Assembly (NCBI GenBank): GCA_030673425.1
Contig: DAOVJB010000099.1
Coordinates: 1 to 5,306 of the forward strand
DNA: 5,306 nt
Direction: 5' to 3'
From: Elusimicrobiota bacterium
Lineage (GTDB): Bacteria > CAYTYR01 > UBA6262 > DAOVJB01
The notes below the pieces were generated by a model. The model was not told the DNA's origin. It saw nothing but the letters and a program-made list of their open reading frames with translations, and searched no databases. Below, in pieces: positions 1 through 5,306 of the stretch. Every line of letters begins with the position of its first letter. Within the stretch, counting starts at the first letter, position 1. The position numbers and the translations under genes were made by a program.

Positions 1-383
1 ATGATTATAATAACCGCGAAAGCGGCCTGCAAATAATAGAGATTGCAGGAGGCTACCAGATTCAGACACGTTCTGATTATGCCGACTGGATAAAAAAATT
101 AGATAAGGCTCCTCGGACAACTAAACTCACCCCGAGGGCTTTAGAGACCTTATCCATTATCGCTTATAAACAGCCGATTACCCGTGCCGAGATAGAGAAG
201 GTAAGAGGGGTTGATACAAGCGGGGTAATTTATAGTCTTATAGAGAAGAAATTAATCCATATTGCAGGACGCAAAGATTGTTTGGGACGTCCTTTGCAGT
301 ATGCTACCACCAATGATTTTTTAAGATATTTTGGCTTGAGGAGTATTTCTGAGGTTCCTTTTCTTGAAGAAATAAAAGAATAA
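1..383 (+). CDS. scpB: Segregation and condensation protein B, C-terminal part (5' end outside window)
   Basis: The reading frame is open from base 3 to the TAA at 381-383, giving 126 residues with no start in the window. ScpB is the kleisin-associated winged-helix subunit of the bacterial SMC-ScpA-ScpB condensin, which acts on the nucleoid in chromosome compaction and segregation. The fragment carries the family's most conserved stretch, the second winged-helix domain: LTPRALETLSIIAYKQPITR, then AEIEKVRGVDTSGVIYSLIE, GRKDCLGRPLQYATT, and the C-terminal FLRYFGLRSISEVPFLEE. ScpB proteins are usually about 170-220 residues, so roughly the first third to half is missing at the left edge. The gene ends 14 bases before pheA on the same strand, which suggests co-transcription. 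scpA would be expected just upstream, but that cannot be seen. The assignment is firm. Confidence 0.95.
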   Translation, partial: DYNNRESGLQIIEIAGGYQIQTRSDYADWIKKLDKAPRTTKLTPRALETLSIIAYKQPITRAEIEKVRGVDTSGVIYSLIEKKLIHIAGRKDCLGRPLQYATTNDFLRYFGLRSISEVPFLEEIKE

Positions 384-386
384 TTC

Positions 387-393
387 AGGGGGA
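387..393 (+). promoter_or_regulatory. Shine-Dalgarno site of pheA
   Basis: AGGGGGA lies between the scpB stop and the pheA ATG, with four bases between it and the start codon. It supports ATG 398 as the start. There is no room for a separate promoter or leader in the 14-base gap, so any promoter for pheA must lie within or upstream of scpB. Confidence 0.75.
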
Positions 394-397
394 AATT

Positions 398-1459
398 ATG
401 GATATAAAAAAATTAAGAAGCAAGATTGATACTATAGATGAAAACATCTTACGTCTCTTAAATGAGCGAACAAAAGCAGTATTAAAGATAGGAAAGATTA
501 AATCTAAAAAGGGGAAGACATTTTATGTTCCGCATCGTGAACAGAAGATTATTAATAACCTGATCAAGAAAAATAGAGGGCCATTTCCCCAGGAAGCAGT
601 AAAGGAGATTTTCAGGGAGATATTGACAACGTCTCTTTCCCTCCAGAAAAAGCTTAGAATCGCATATTTTGGACCTGAGACCACCTTTACCCATTTAGCA
701 GCAATTAAGAATTTCGGTAGAAATGCTAAATTTATTTCAGTTAAAAGTATATCTGATGTATTTGATGAGGTGGAAAAAGACAGGGCTGATTATGGGGTTG
801 TACCGATAGAAAATTCTACTGAAGGGATAGTAAATCATACTTTAGATATGTTTGTAGATTCCGAGCTTAAGATTTGTTCTGAAATTCTTATGAAGATTTC
901 ACTTTATTTAATATCTAAAGCAAAAGATATGAGCAAAATAAAGAGAATCTATTCTCATTTTCAACCTATCGCTCAATCAAGAAACTGGATAGAAGATAAT
1001 CTGCCTAATGTTCAGTTAATAGAAGTAGCTTCTACCGCTAAAGCAGCTCAGATGGCTTATAAAGATTCAAAATCTGCAGCTATTACTTCAAAACTTGCAG
1101 CTAATTTATATAAACTGAATATTTTAGCCGCTAATATTGAAGATAAAGCTGATAATTTTACCCGCTTTTTGGTTATTGGTAAAGATTTTCCTGAAGTCAG
1201 CGGTAAGGATAAAACTTCAATTATGTTTTCCATTAAAGATAGAGTTGGAGCATTGTATGATATGTTAATTCCTTTTAAGAAACATAATATTAACTTAACA
1301 AAGATTGAATCGCGTCCAAGTAAAAGGAAAGCATGGGAGTACATATTTTTTGTTGATTTTATGGGTCATATAAATAATAAAGGTGTAAAAGAAGCCTTAA
1401 GTGAGCTTTCAAAGGAATGTGTGTTTCTGAAGGTTTTAGGCTCATATCCAGGGAGTTGA
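398..1459 (+). CDS. pheA: Bifunctional chorismate mutase / prephenate dehydratase (P-protein)
   Basis: This 353-residue cytoplasmic enzyme converts chorismate to prephenate and then prephenate to phenylpyruvate, the committed steps to phenylalanine. Three domains are visible. Residues 1-85 are an AroQ-type chorismate mutase. By alignment to E. coli, R7, R24, K35, R47, E48 and Q83 match the active-site residues R11, R28, K39, R51, E52 and Q88; the position of E. coli D48 is V44 here, in YVPHRE. Residues 87-262 are the prephenate dehydratase, with IAYFGPETTFTHLAA, VVPIENSTEGIVNHTLD and the catalytic TRF motif at 255-257 (DNFTRFLVIG). Residues 273-350 are an ACT domain with GALY (284-287) and ESRP (304-307), the phenylalanine-binding signatures. 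The length is normal for the family and nothing is truncated. The start is set by the Shine-Dalgarno site at 387-393 and by the mutase domain beginning at residue 1. Feedback inhibition by Phe is expected from the ACT motifs but not shown. Confidence 0.97.
   Translation: MDIKKLRSKIDTIDENILRLLNERTKAVLKIGKIKSKKGKTFYVPHREQKIINNLIKKNRGPFPQEAVKEIFREILTTSLSLQKKLRIAYFGPETTFTHLAAIKNFGRNAKFISVKSISDVFDEVEKDRADYGVVPIENSTEGIVNHTLDMFVDSELKICSEILMKISLYLISKAKDMSKIKRIYSHFQPIAQSRNWIEDNLPNVQLIEVASTAKAAQMAYKDSKSAAITSKLAANLYKLNILAANIEDKADNFTRFLVIGKDFPEVSGKDKTSIMFSIKDRVGALYDMLIPFKKHNINLTKIESRPSKRKAWEYIFFVDFMGHINNKGVKEALSELSKECVFLKVLGSYPGS
1450..1455 (+). promoter_or_regulatory. Shine-Dalgarno site of the aminotransferase gene, inside the pheA 3' end
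   Basis: AGGGAG sits in the last codons of pheA, ten bases before ATG 1466. The spacing is slightly long. A nearer ATG at 1459 overlaps the pheA stop but is in another frame and stops after eight codons, so 1466 is the real start. The arrangement suggests that translation of this gene is coupled to that of pheA. Confidence 0.6.
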
Positions 1460-1465
1460 TGTCAG

Positions 1466-2557
1466 ATGAAAAAATTAGTTCGTAAAAATATATTGAATAT
1501 GCAGCCATACCTGCCGGGTAAACCTATAAAAGAAGTAGAGAGGGAATTGGGTATTAGTGATATTGTAAAACTTGCTTCCAACGAGAATTCTTTCGGACCT
1601 TCTAAACTTGCTGTTGATGCGATGAAAGCAGGGATAGCAGAGCTTAATCGTTATCCTGAAGGTAGCGGGCTTTATCTAAGGCAGGCCCTTTCAAAGAAAC
1701 TGAAGCTTAAGTGCGAGAATTTGATTTTAGGCAACGGAACGGATGAATTGATAGAACTGATTGCCAAGGTCTTTCTTGATGTTAAAGATGAGATTGTTGT
1801 CTCTGAAGGGGCTTTTATCCGTTATGAAATGGCCGGGGATTTAATGGGTTGTAAAGTTGTATCAGTACCTATGCGGAACTTTACACATGATTTAGAGGGG
1901 TTTAAGAAAGCCATAACTCCAAGAACCAAGATTGTTTTTATTGCAAACCCAAACAATCCTACAGGAACATATGTTAGCAAGAACGATGTAGACCGCTTTA
2001 TGCGTGGGATTCCTTCCAGGGTGTTGGTAGTTTTTGATGAGGCTTACTATGAATATGTCGAGGAGAAAGATTATCCGCAGACTGTCGGTTACGTTAAACA
2101 GAGGCGGAATGTTATTGTTTTGAAAACTTTCTCAAAAATCTACAGTTTAGCCGGTTTGCGTATAGGTTATGGTATAGCTGTACCTGAAATCATCGATTAT
2201 CTAAATCGTATCCGTCCTCCTTTTAATACTAATTCTTTGGCCCAGTTAGCTGCCCAAGCAGCCTTAAATGATGCCTCTCATTTGAAGAAGACGATAAAAT
2301 TAGTAAAAGACGGGAAAAAGTTATTATACAGGACATTTGAGCAAATGGACTTGTCGTATGTTCCTTCTGCTGCTAATTTTATCTTGGTTGATGTGAAGCA
2401 AAAAAGCAGAAAAGTTTTTAAGGACTTGCTGCGAGAAGGAGTGATTGTACGTGCTATGGAGGAATACGGATTTAGTTCTTATATCAGGGTAACCATTGGT
2501 TTAGAAAGAGAAAACAGAAAATTTATTAAAGCATTAAAGAAAGTACTTAAAAAATAG
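1466..2557 (+). CDS. hisC: HisC-family PLP-dependent aminotransferase, probably histidinol-phosphate and/or aromatic aminotransferase
   Basis: This 363-residue fold-type I (class I/II) aminotransferase has the full set of HisC-family motifs: LASNENSFGPS (37-47), RYPEGSG (62-68), LGNGTDELI (88-96), ANPNNPTGTY (160-169), VVFDEAYYEY (188-197), TFSKIYSLAGLRIGYG (221-236) and YIRVTIG (339-345). K224 is the expected Schiff-base lysine. N164, D191, Y194 and R232 fit PLP-binding positions, and R341 fits the substrate-carboxylate arginine. Length is typical, about 350-370. The start gives the usual N-terminus (VRKNILNMQPYLPGKPIKEV), six bases after pheA. The family makes histidinol phosphate in histidine synthesis, but many members also transaminate phenylpyruvate and 4-hydroxyphenylpyruvate. 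Here it lies among Phe/Tyr genes with no his gene in view, so I infer a terminal Phe/Tyr transaminase role, perhaps with both functions. The family call is firm; the substrate is not. Confidence 0.93.
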   Translation: MKKLVRKNILNMQPYLPGKPIKEVERELGISDIVKLASNENSFGPSKLAVDAMKAGIAELNRYPEGSGLYLRQALSKKLKLKCENLILGNGTDELIELIAKVFLDVKDEIVVSEGAFIRYEMAGDLMGCKVVSVPMRNFTHDLEGFKKAITPRTKIVFIANPNNPTGTYVSKNDVDRFMRGIPSRVLVVFDEAYYEYVEEKDYPQTVGYVKQRRNVIVLKTFSKIYSLAGLRIGYGIAVPEIIDYLNRIRPPFNTNSLAQLAAQAALNDASHLKKTIKLVKDGKKLLYRTFEQMDLSYVPSAANFILVDVKQKSRKVFKDLLREGVIVRAMEEYGFSSYIRVTIGLERENRKFIKALKKVLKK

Positions 2558-2565
2558 AGTAATTT

Positions 2566-2573
2566 AAGGAGAG
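2566..2573 (+). promoter_or_regulatory. Strong Shine-Dalgarno site of the DAHP synthase gene
   Basis: AAGGAGAG ends seven bases before ATG 2581 and is the closest match to the anti-Shine-Dalgarno consensus in the window. It lies in the 23-base gap after the aminotransferase gene and fixes the DAHP synthase start. Confidence 0.75.
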
Positions 2574-2580
2574 CAATTAA

Positions 2581-3594
2581 ATGTTTTTGACATTAAAACC
2601 AAAAACCGCCAGAAAAGATATAGAATATATTAAAAAGAAGATAAAAAAATTAGGATTTACACCACATATCTCAGAAGGTGTGCAGAGAACCGTTATAGGT
2701 GTAATCGGCGAGAATGCCATTCTATCCAGGGATATTTTCGAGGCTATCCCGGCAGTAGAATCAATTACTCCTATTTCCAAACCATATAAGTTAGTAAGCC
2801 GAGATTTTAAGCCTCAGGATACGGTAGTAAATGTGAAGGGTGTTAAAATCGGGGGACAGAAGATAACGGTAATGGCCGGGCCATGTTCAGTCGAAAAGAA
2901 GAATCTGCTTATCTCTATTGCTCAAGACGTAAAAAAAGCAGGTGCAGTGATATTAAGAGGTGGAGCATTTAAACCCAGAACATCTCCCTATAGTTTTCAG
3001 GGGTTAGGGAAAAAAGGATTGGAATATTTAGATATAGCTAGAAAGCAGACAGGATTATTGATTGTTACCGAAGCAATGAATACCAGACAAGTAGAAATAG
3101 TTGCTAAATATGCTGATATTATTCAGATAGGCGCAAGGAATATGCAGAATTTTGACCTCTTGAAAGAAGCGGGTAGATGCAGGAAGCCTATCTTATTGAA
3201 AAGGGGCATGTCTGCAACTGTTAAGGAGTTCCTTATGTCTGCCGAATATATTTTGGCTCATGGTAACTATAATGTTATCCTTTGTGAAAGAGGAATCAGA
3301 ACATTTGAAGATTCAACCCGCTTTACTCTGGACTTAAATGCTGTACCTGTTATTAAGAATTTAAGTCATTTACCCGTAATTGTAGACCCAAGTCATGGGA
3401 CGGGGAACCGCAATCTGATTATTCCTATGTCCAAGGCTGCAATAGCCTGTGGGGCTGACGGGCTTATGATAGAAGTGCATAGTAGTCCTGAGGAGGCATT
3501 ATCTGACGGTGCTCAGTCCTTACGTCCAGATGATTTTACAAGGTTAATGAAAGAAATTAGTCCTGTGGTTAAAGCAGTGGGTAGAGTTATATAA
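2581..3594 (+). CDS. aroF: 3-deoxy-7-phosphoheptulonate (DAHP) synthase, type I-beta with N-terminal ferredoxin-like domain
   Basis: It condenses PEP with erythrose 4-phosphate to DAHP, the first step of the shikimate pathway, in the cytoplasm. The protein has 337 residues, almost the length of the Thermotoga maritima enzyme. Residues 1-70 form a ferredoxin-like regulatory domain ([20 protein letters not shown]). From about residue 80 follows the TIM barrel of the DAHPS/KDO8PS superfamily: VMAGPCSVE (98-105), [18 protein letters not shown] (126-143), IGARNMQNF (183-191), LLKRGM (205-210), [11 protein letters not shown] (233-243), [10 protein letters not shown] (268-277) and [18 protein letters not shown] (297-314). 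C102, H272, E298 and D309 match the four metal ligands known in T. maritima DAHPS. KPRTS and [20 protein letters not shown] separate it from KDO8P synthase. In T. maritima the N-terminal domain mediates feedback inhibition by Tyr and Phe, and H29 and S31 here fall at equivalent positions. The symbol aroF is a common label; aroG or aroA(f) are used for the same family. Confidence 0.96.
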   Translation: MFLTLKPKTARKDIEYIKKKIKKLGFTPHISEGVQRTVIGVIGENAILSRDIFEAIPAVESITPISKPYKLVSRDFKPQDTVVNVKGVKIGGQKITVMAGPCSVEKKNLLISIAQDVKKAGAVILRGGAFKPRTSPYSFQGLGKKGLEYLDIARKQTGLLIVTEAMNTRQVEIVAKYADIIQIGARNMQNFDLLKEAGRCRKPILLKRGMSATVKEFLMSAEYILAHGNYNVILCERGIRTFEDSTRFTLDLNAVPVIKNLSHLPVIVDPSHGTGNRNLIIPMSKAAIACGADGLMIEVHSSPEEALSDGAQSLRPDDFTRLMKEISPVVKAVGRVI

Positions 3595-3636
3595 ATGTTA
3601 AGTTTGAAAGAAGATATAATAAGGAAAATAGAATGA
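3595..3636 (+). other. Possible 13-codon mini-ORF bridging the DAHP synthase gene and tyrA
   Basis: ATG follows the DAHP synthase stop directly. The frame encodes MLSLKEDIIRKIE and ends at TGA 3634-3636, which overlaps the tyrA start as ATGA. It could allow ribosomes to pass from the DAHP synthase gene to tyrA. It has no good Shine-Dalgarno site of its own (only a weak GTGGGTAGAG upstream), no run of Tyr or Phe codons, and no stem-loop that I can see, so it is not a classical attenuator peptide. It may be chance. Confidence 0.2.
3621..3627 (+). promoter_or_regulatory. Shine-Dalgarno site of tyrA
   Basis: AAGGAAA ends five bases before ATG 3633, at normal spacing. It supports this start over any internal ATG, and the encoded N-terminus leads directly into the Rossmann glycine motif. 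Confidence 0.7.
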
Positions 3637-4514
3637 AACAGATAAAAACTGTTGCCATTATTGGTGTTGGATTAATCGGCGGTTCGATAGGGATGGCATT
3701 AAAAAAGAGAACAAAAATAAGAGTAATCGGGATAGGAAGACACAGACATAAACTCCTAAAAGCATTGAAATTAGGAGCTGTAGATGAAATTACGACAGAT
3801 TTTTGTCTGGGGGTAAAGAGTGCTGATCTGGTTGTAATAGCAACTCCTGTTGATGTTATTGGTCTGACGGTTAAAAAAGTGTTAGGTTGCTTGAAAAAGG
3901 GTTGTATTATTACTGATGTAGGCAGTGTCAAGGGAACGGTTGTCAAAGAAATGGAGAGAATTATTTCTAAACGCTGCCTTTTTTTCATTGGCGGGCATCC
4001 AATGGCTGGTTCTGAGCAAAAAGGGGTGGATGTAGCAAGGAATAATCTTTTTAATAATGCAGTCTGTATCTTAACTCCGTCGGGCAAATCATCTTCTGAA
4101 GCAGTAAGGATTGTTCAGGATATCTGGCAGAAAGCCGGGGCAAAAGTTATAAAGATGTCACCAGCCCGACATGATGAGATTGTCAGCTGTACAAGCCATC
4201 TTCCTCATATTTTAGCTTCTTCTTTAGTTGATTTAGTACATAAATTAGATAAAAAAGATGAGAATGTATCTCTTCTGACAGCAGGGAGTTTCAGGGACCT
4301 GACTCGTGTCGCCTCAAGCGATCCTATGCTCTGGACAGAAATATGTTTGAATAATAGAACAAGTATTTTATCAGCTATAAAGCAGTTTAGTTTAATTCTT
4401 AAACAGATAGAAACAGCCATTAATCAAAATAATCGGGTGAAGTTATTAAAAAGTTTCTCTAACTCTAAGAAAGTAAGAGATAACATCTTCAGTAAAAGAC
4501 AGAAGGGCAGCTAA
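3633..4514 (+). CDS. tyrA: Prephenate dehydrogenase (possibly arogenate dehydrogenase)
   Basis: This enzyme oxidatively decarboxylates prephenate to 4-hydroxyphenylpyruvate (or arogenate to tyrosine) in the cytoplasm. The protein has 293 residues, the size of monofunctional TyrA without a regulatory ACT domain. Residues 1-165 are a Rossmann domain starting with VAIIGVGLIGGSIGMAL (GxGxxGG at 11-17), followed by VVIATPVDVI, ITDVGSVKG (93-101) and GGHPMAGSEQKGVDVA (120-135). H122 is the expected catalytic histidine and S98 the conserved serine of DxGSVK. The helical C-terminal dimerisation half has SCTSHLPHILASSLVD (185-200) and AGSFRDLTRVASSDPMLW (217-234), where R225 fits the arginine that binds the substrate carboxylate. 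The second Rossmann strand ends in VIGIGRHRH (31-39), with Gly-Arg in place of the Asp usual in NAD+-dependent TyrA, which suggests NADP+ use. Whether it prefers prephenate or arogenate cannot be told from sequence. Its stop directly abuts the aroA start. Confidence 0.95.
   Translation: MKQIKTVAIIGVGLIGGSIGMALKKRTKIRVIGIGRHRHKLLKALKLGAVDEITTDFCLGVKSADLVVIATPVDVIGLTVKKVLGCLKKGCIITDVGSVKGTVVKEMERIISKRCLFFIGGHPMAGSEQKGVDVARNNLFNNAVCILTPSGKSSSEAVRIVQDIWQKAGAKVIKMSPARHDEIVSCTSHLPHILASSLVDLVHKLDKKDENVSLLTAGSFRDLTRVASSDPMLWTEICLNNRTSILSAIKQFSLILKQIETAINQNNRVKLLKSFSNSKKVRDNIFSKRQKGS
4503..4507 (+). promoter_or_regulatory. Shine-Dalgarno site of aroA, inside the tyrA 3' end
   Basis: AAGGG in the last codons of tyrA lies seven bases before GTG 4515. 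It decides the aroA start: the next in-frame ATG (4566) would remove the first beta strand and begin within the KMPGDKS active-site motif. With stop and start codons adjacent (TAAGTG), translational coupling to tyrA is likely. Confidence 0.7.
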
Positions 4515-5306
4515 GTGCAAGAAATATCTATTCAACCTGTAAAAAAATTAAAAGGGACGATAAAAATGCCCGGTGATAAATCTATTTCTCATCGGGCTAT
4601 AATATTAGGTGCAATATCTGAAGGCGACCTACAGGTAAAAGGGTTTCTTAATTCAGAAGATTGTCTTGGTACAATAAATATATTCCAGAAAATGGGGATT
4701 AAAATAGAAAAAGGCATTCAAGGGGATTTGTTAATAACAGGAAAAGGCTTGCGTGGATTAAGTAAACCAGGGGTTTCCTTAAATGCTGGTAATTCAGGGA
4801 CCACGATGCGTCTGATTTGCGGGTTATTGGCAGGTCAGAATTTTACCAGCACCATAATAGGGGATAAATCCCTCTGTAAACGTCCTATGGAAAGGATAAT
4901 CCTTCCATTGAAAGAAATGGGAGCTAAAATAGATGCCCGTGAGCGGAATTTTGCTCCCCTTGTTATTAAAGGGGGAAGGCTCAAGGGAATTAATTATGTC
5001 TCTAAAATAGCCAGTGCACAGGTAAAATCATGTTTATTACTGGCGGGCCTTTACGCAAAAGGGGAAACCAGAGTGACCGAGCCAGTTAAATCCCGTGATC
5101 ATACAGAGAGAATGCTGGAATATTTAGGTGCTGATATAAGAGTTGATGGTTTAACTGTGACTATTAAAGGGGCAACAAATCTAAATGCTAAATCCATTAG
5201 TGTGCCAGGGGATATTTCCTCGGCCACTTTTTTTATTATAGGAGCTCTTTTATTAAAAGATTCAGAACTTCTGATAAAAGACGTGGGGCTTAATCCTACG
5301 CGCACC
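4515..5306 (+). CDS. aroA: 3-phosphoshikimate 1-carboxyvinyltransferase (EPSP synthase), class II, N-terminal 264 residues
   Basis: EPSP synthase transfers the enolpyruvyl group of PEP to shikimate 3-phosphate, the step before chorismate synthase. The frame starts at GTG directly after the tyrA stop and is open to the window edge. About 264 of the usual 420-440 residues are present, so the C-terminal part, including the later catalytic Asp and Glu, is out of view. Seen in order: KMPGDKSISHRAIILGA (17-33; K22, S23 and R27 are substrate-binding), LNAGNSGTTMRL (89-100, PEP loop), GDKSLCKRPM (116-125), SAQVKSCLLLAGL (167-179), SRDHTERML (193-201), PGDISSATFF (231-240) and GLNPTRT (258-264). The combination GDKS, SAQVK, RDHTE and NPTR is the motif set used to define class II EPSP synthases, whereas E. 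coli-type class I enzymes differ, for example SSQ in place of SAQ. The PEP-loop glycine equivalent to E. coli G96 is kept (G95). The identity is firm. Confidence 0.96.
   Translation, partial: MQEISIQPVKKLKGTIKMPGDKSISHRAIILGAISEGDLQVKGFLNSEDCLGTINIFQKMGIKIEKGIQGDLLITGKGLRGLSKPGVSLNAGNSGTTMRLICGLLAGQNFTSTIIGDKSLCKRPMERIILPLKEMGAKIDARERNFAPLVIKGGRLKGINYVSKIASAQVKSCLLLAGLYAKGETRVTEPVKSRDHTERMLEYLGADIRVDGLTVTIKGATNLNAKSISVPGDISSATFFIIGALLLKDSELLIKDVGLNPTRT

Noticed and set aside
384-397. Promoter, T-box or attenuator before pheA.
   Set aside because: The gap is 14 bases and almost filled by the Shine-Dalgarno site, so there is no room for a leader. No Phe-rich leader peptide or terminator-like stem is visible in the end of scpB.
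482-1344. Minus-strand open frames at 482-694 and 1057-1344.
   Set aside because: Both lie wholly antisense to pheA, have no recognisable motif, and are explained as shadows of the real gene.
2577-2780. Minus-strand open frame opposite the start of the DAHP synthase gene.
   Set aside because: It is antisense to the conserved ferredoxin-like domain and has no family signature.
3587-4087. A 166-codon open frame on the minus strand opposite tyrA.
   Set aside because: It lies antisense to tyrA, which has complete family motifs. The translation is low-complexity (Ile/Leu/Pro/Thr-rich) with no recognisable domain, as expected from the reverse complement of an AT-rich gene.
4859-4873. Small inverted repeat GGGAT AAA TCCC, considered as a hairpin or terminator.
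   Set aside because: It lies inside the aroA coding sequence, has a five-base stem with a very short loop and no following T-run, and encodes the conserved GDKS motif.
4205-5305. Minus-strand open frames at 4205-4420 and 5099-5305.
   Set aside because: They are antisense to the conserved C-terminal half of tyrA and to aroA respectively, with no motif of their own.
1-5306. CRISPR arrays, insertion sequences, tRNA or other RNA genes, long repeats and phage or defence genes.
   Set aside because: Read through on both strands by eye: the window is almost fully covered by six housekeeping coding regions, and no direct-repeat array, transposase motif or tRNA-like fold was seen.

Overview
The window is a compact, one-directional (+ strand) block of bacterial core metabolism. 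It holds the 3' end of scpB, then five aromatic amino acid genes: pheA, an aminotransferase of the HisC family, a DAHP synthase (aroF type), tyrA and aroA. The aroA gene runs off the right edge. Gaps between genes are 14, 6, 23, 38 and 0 bases. I see no terminator or convincing internal promoter, so the block reads as one operon or part of one. No stretch longer than 38 bases lacks a gene.

Layout: 1-383 is the C-terminal part of ScpB (chromosome segregation). 398-1459 is a bifunctional chorismate mutase/prephenate dehydratase with a C-terminal ACT domain. 1466-2557 is a PLP-dependent aminotransferase. 2581-3594 is a type I-beta DAHP synthase with an N-terminal ferredoxin-like regulatory domain. 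3633-4514 is prephenate (or arogenate) dehydrogenase. 4515-5306 is the first 264 codons of a class II EPSP synthase, starting at GTG.

How they work together: DAHP synthase commits erythrose 4-phosphate and PEP to the shikimate pathway, and AroA makes EPSP, the precursor of chorismate. PheA converts chorismate to prephenate and on to phenylpyruvate. TyrA takes prephenate towards 4-hydroxyphenylpyruvate. The aminotransferase can supply the last step to Phe and Tyr. Two amino-acid-sensing domains are visible: the ACT domain of PheA (expected to sense Phe) and the ferredoxin-like domain of DAHP synthase (possibly sensing Tyr). TyrA has no ACT domain.

Organism: the DNA is AT-rich (about 40% GC by eye, not calculated) and rich in ATA, AGA and AAA codons, with clear Shine-Dalgarno sites, so it is bacterial. 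The gene types and order would fit an uncultured anaerobic lineage such as Omnitrophota or a relative, or a Thermotoga- or Firmicutes-like genome. This is a guess from gene order and codon flavour, not a demonstrated placement.

I found no sign of a new biological system. Points worth a second look are the probable NADP+-type cofactor loop in TyrA, a 13-codon mini-ORF that ends on the tyrA start codon, the likely aromatic role of the HisC-family enzyme, the allosteric-site match in DAHP synthase, and the class II EPSP synthase.
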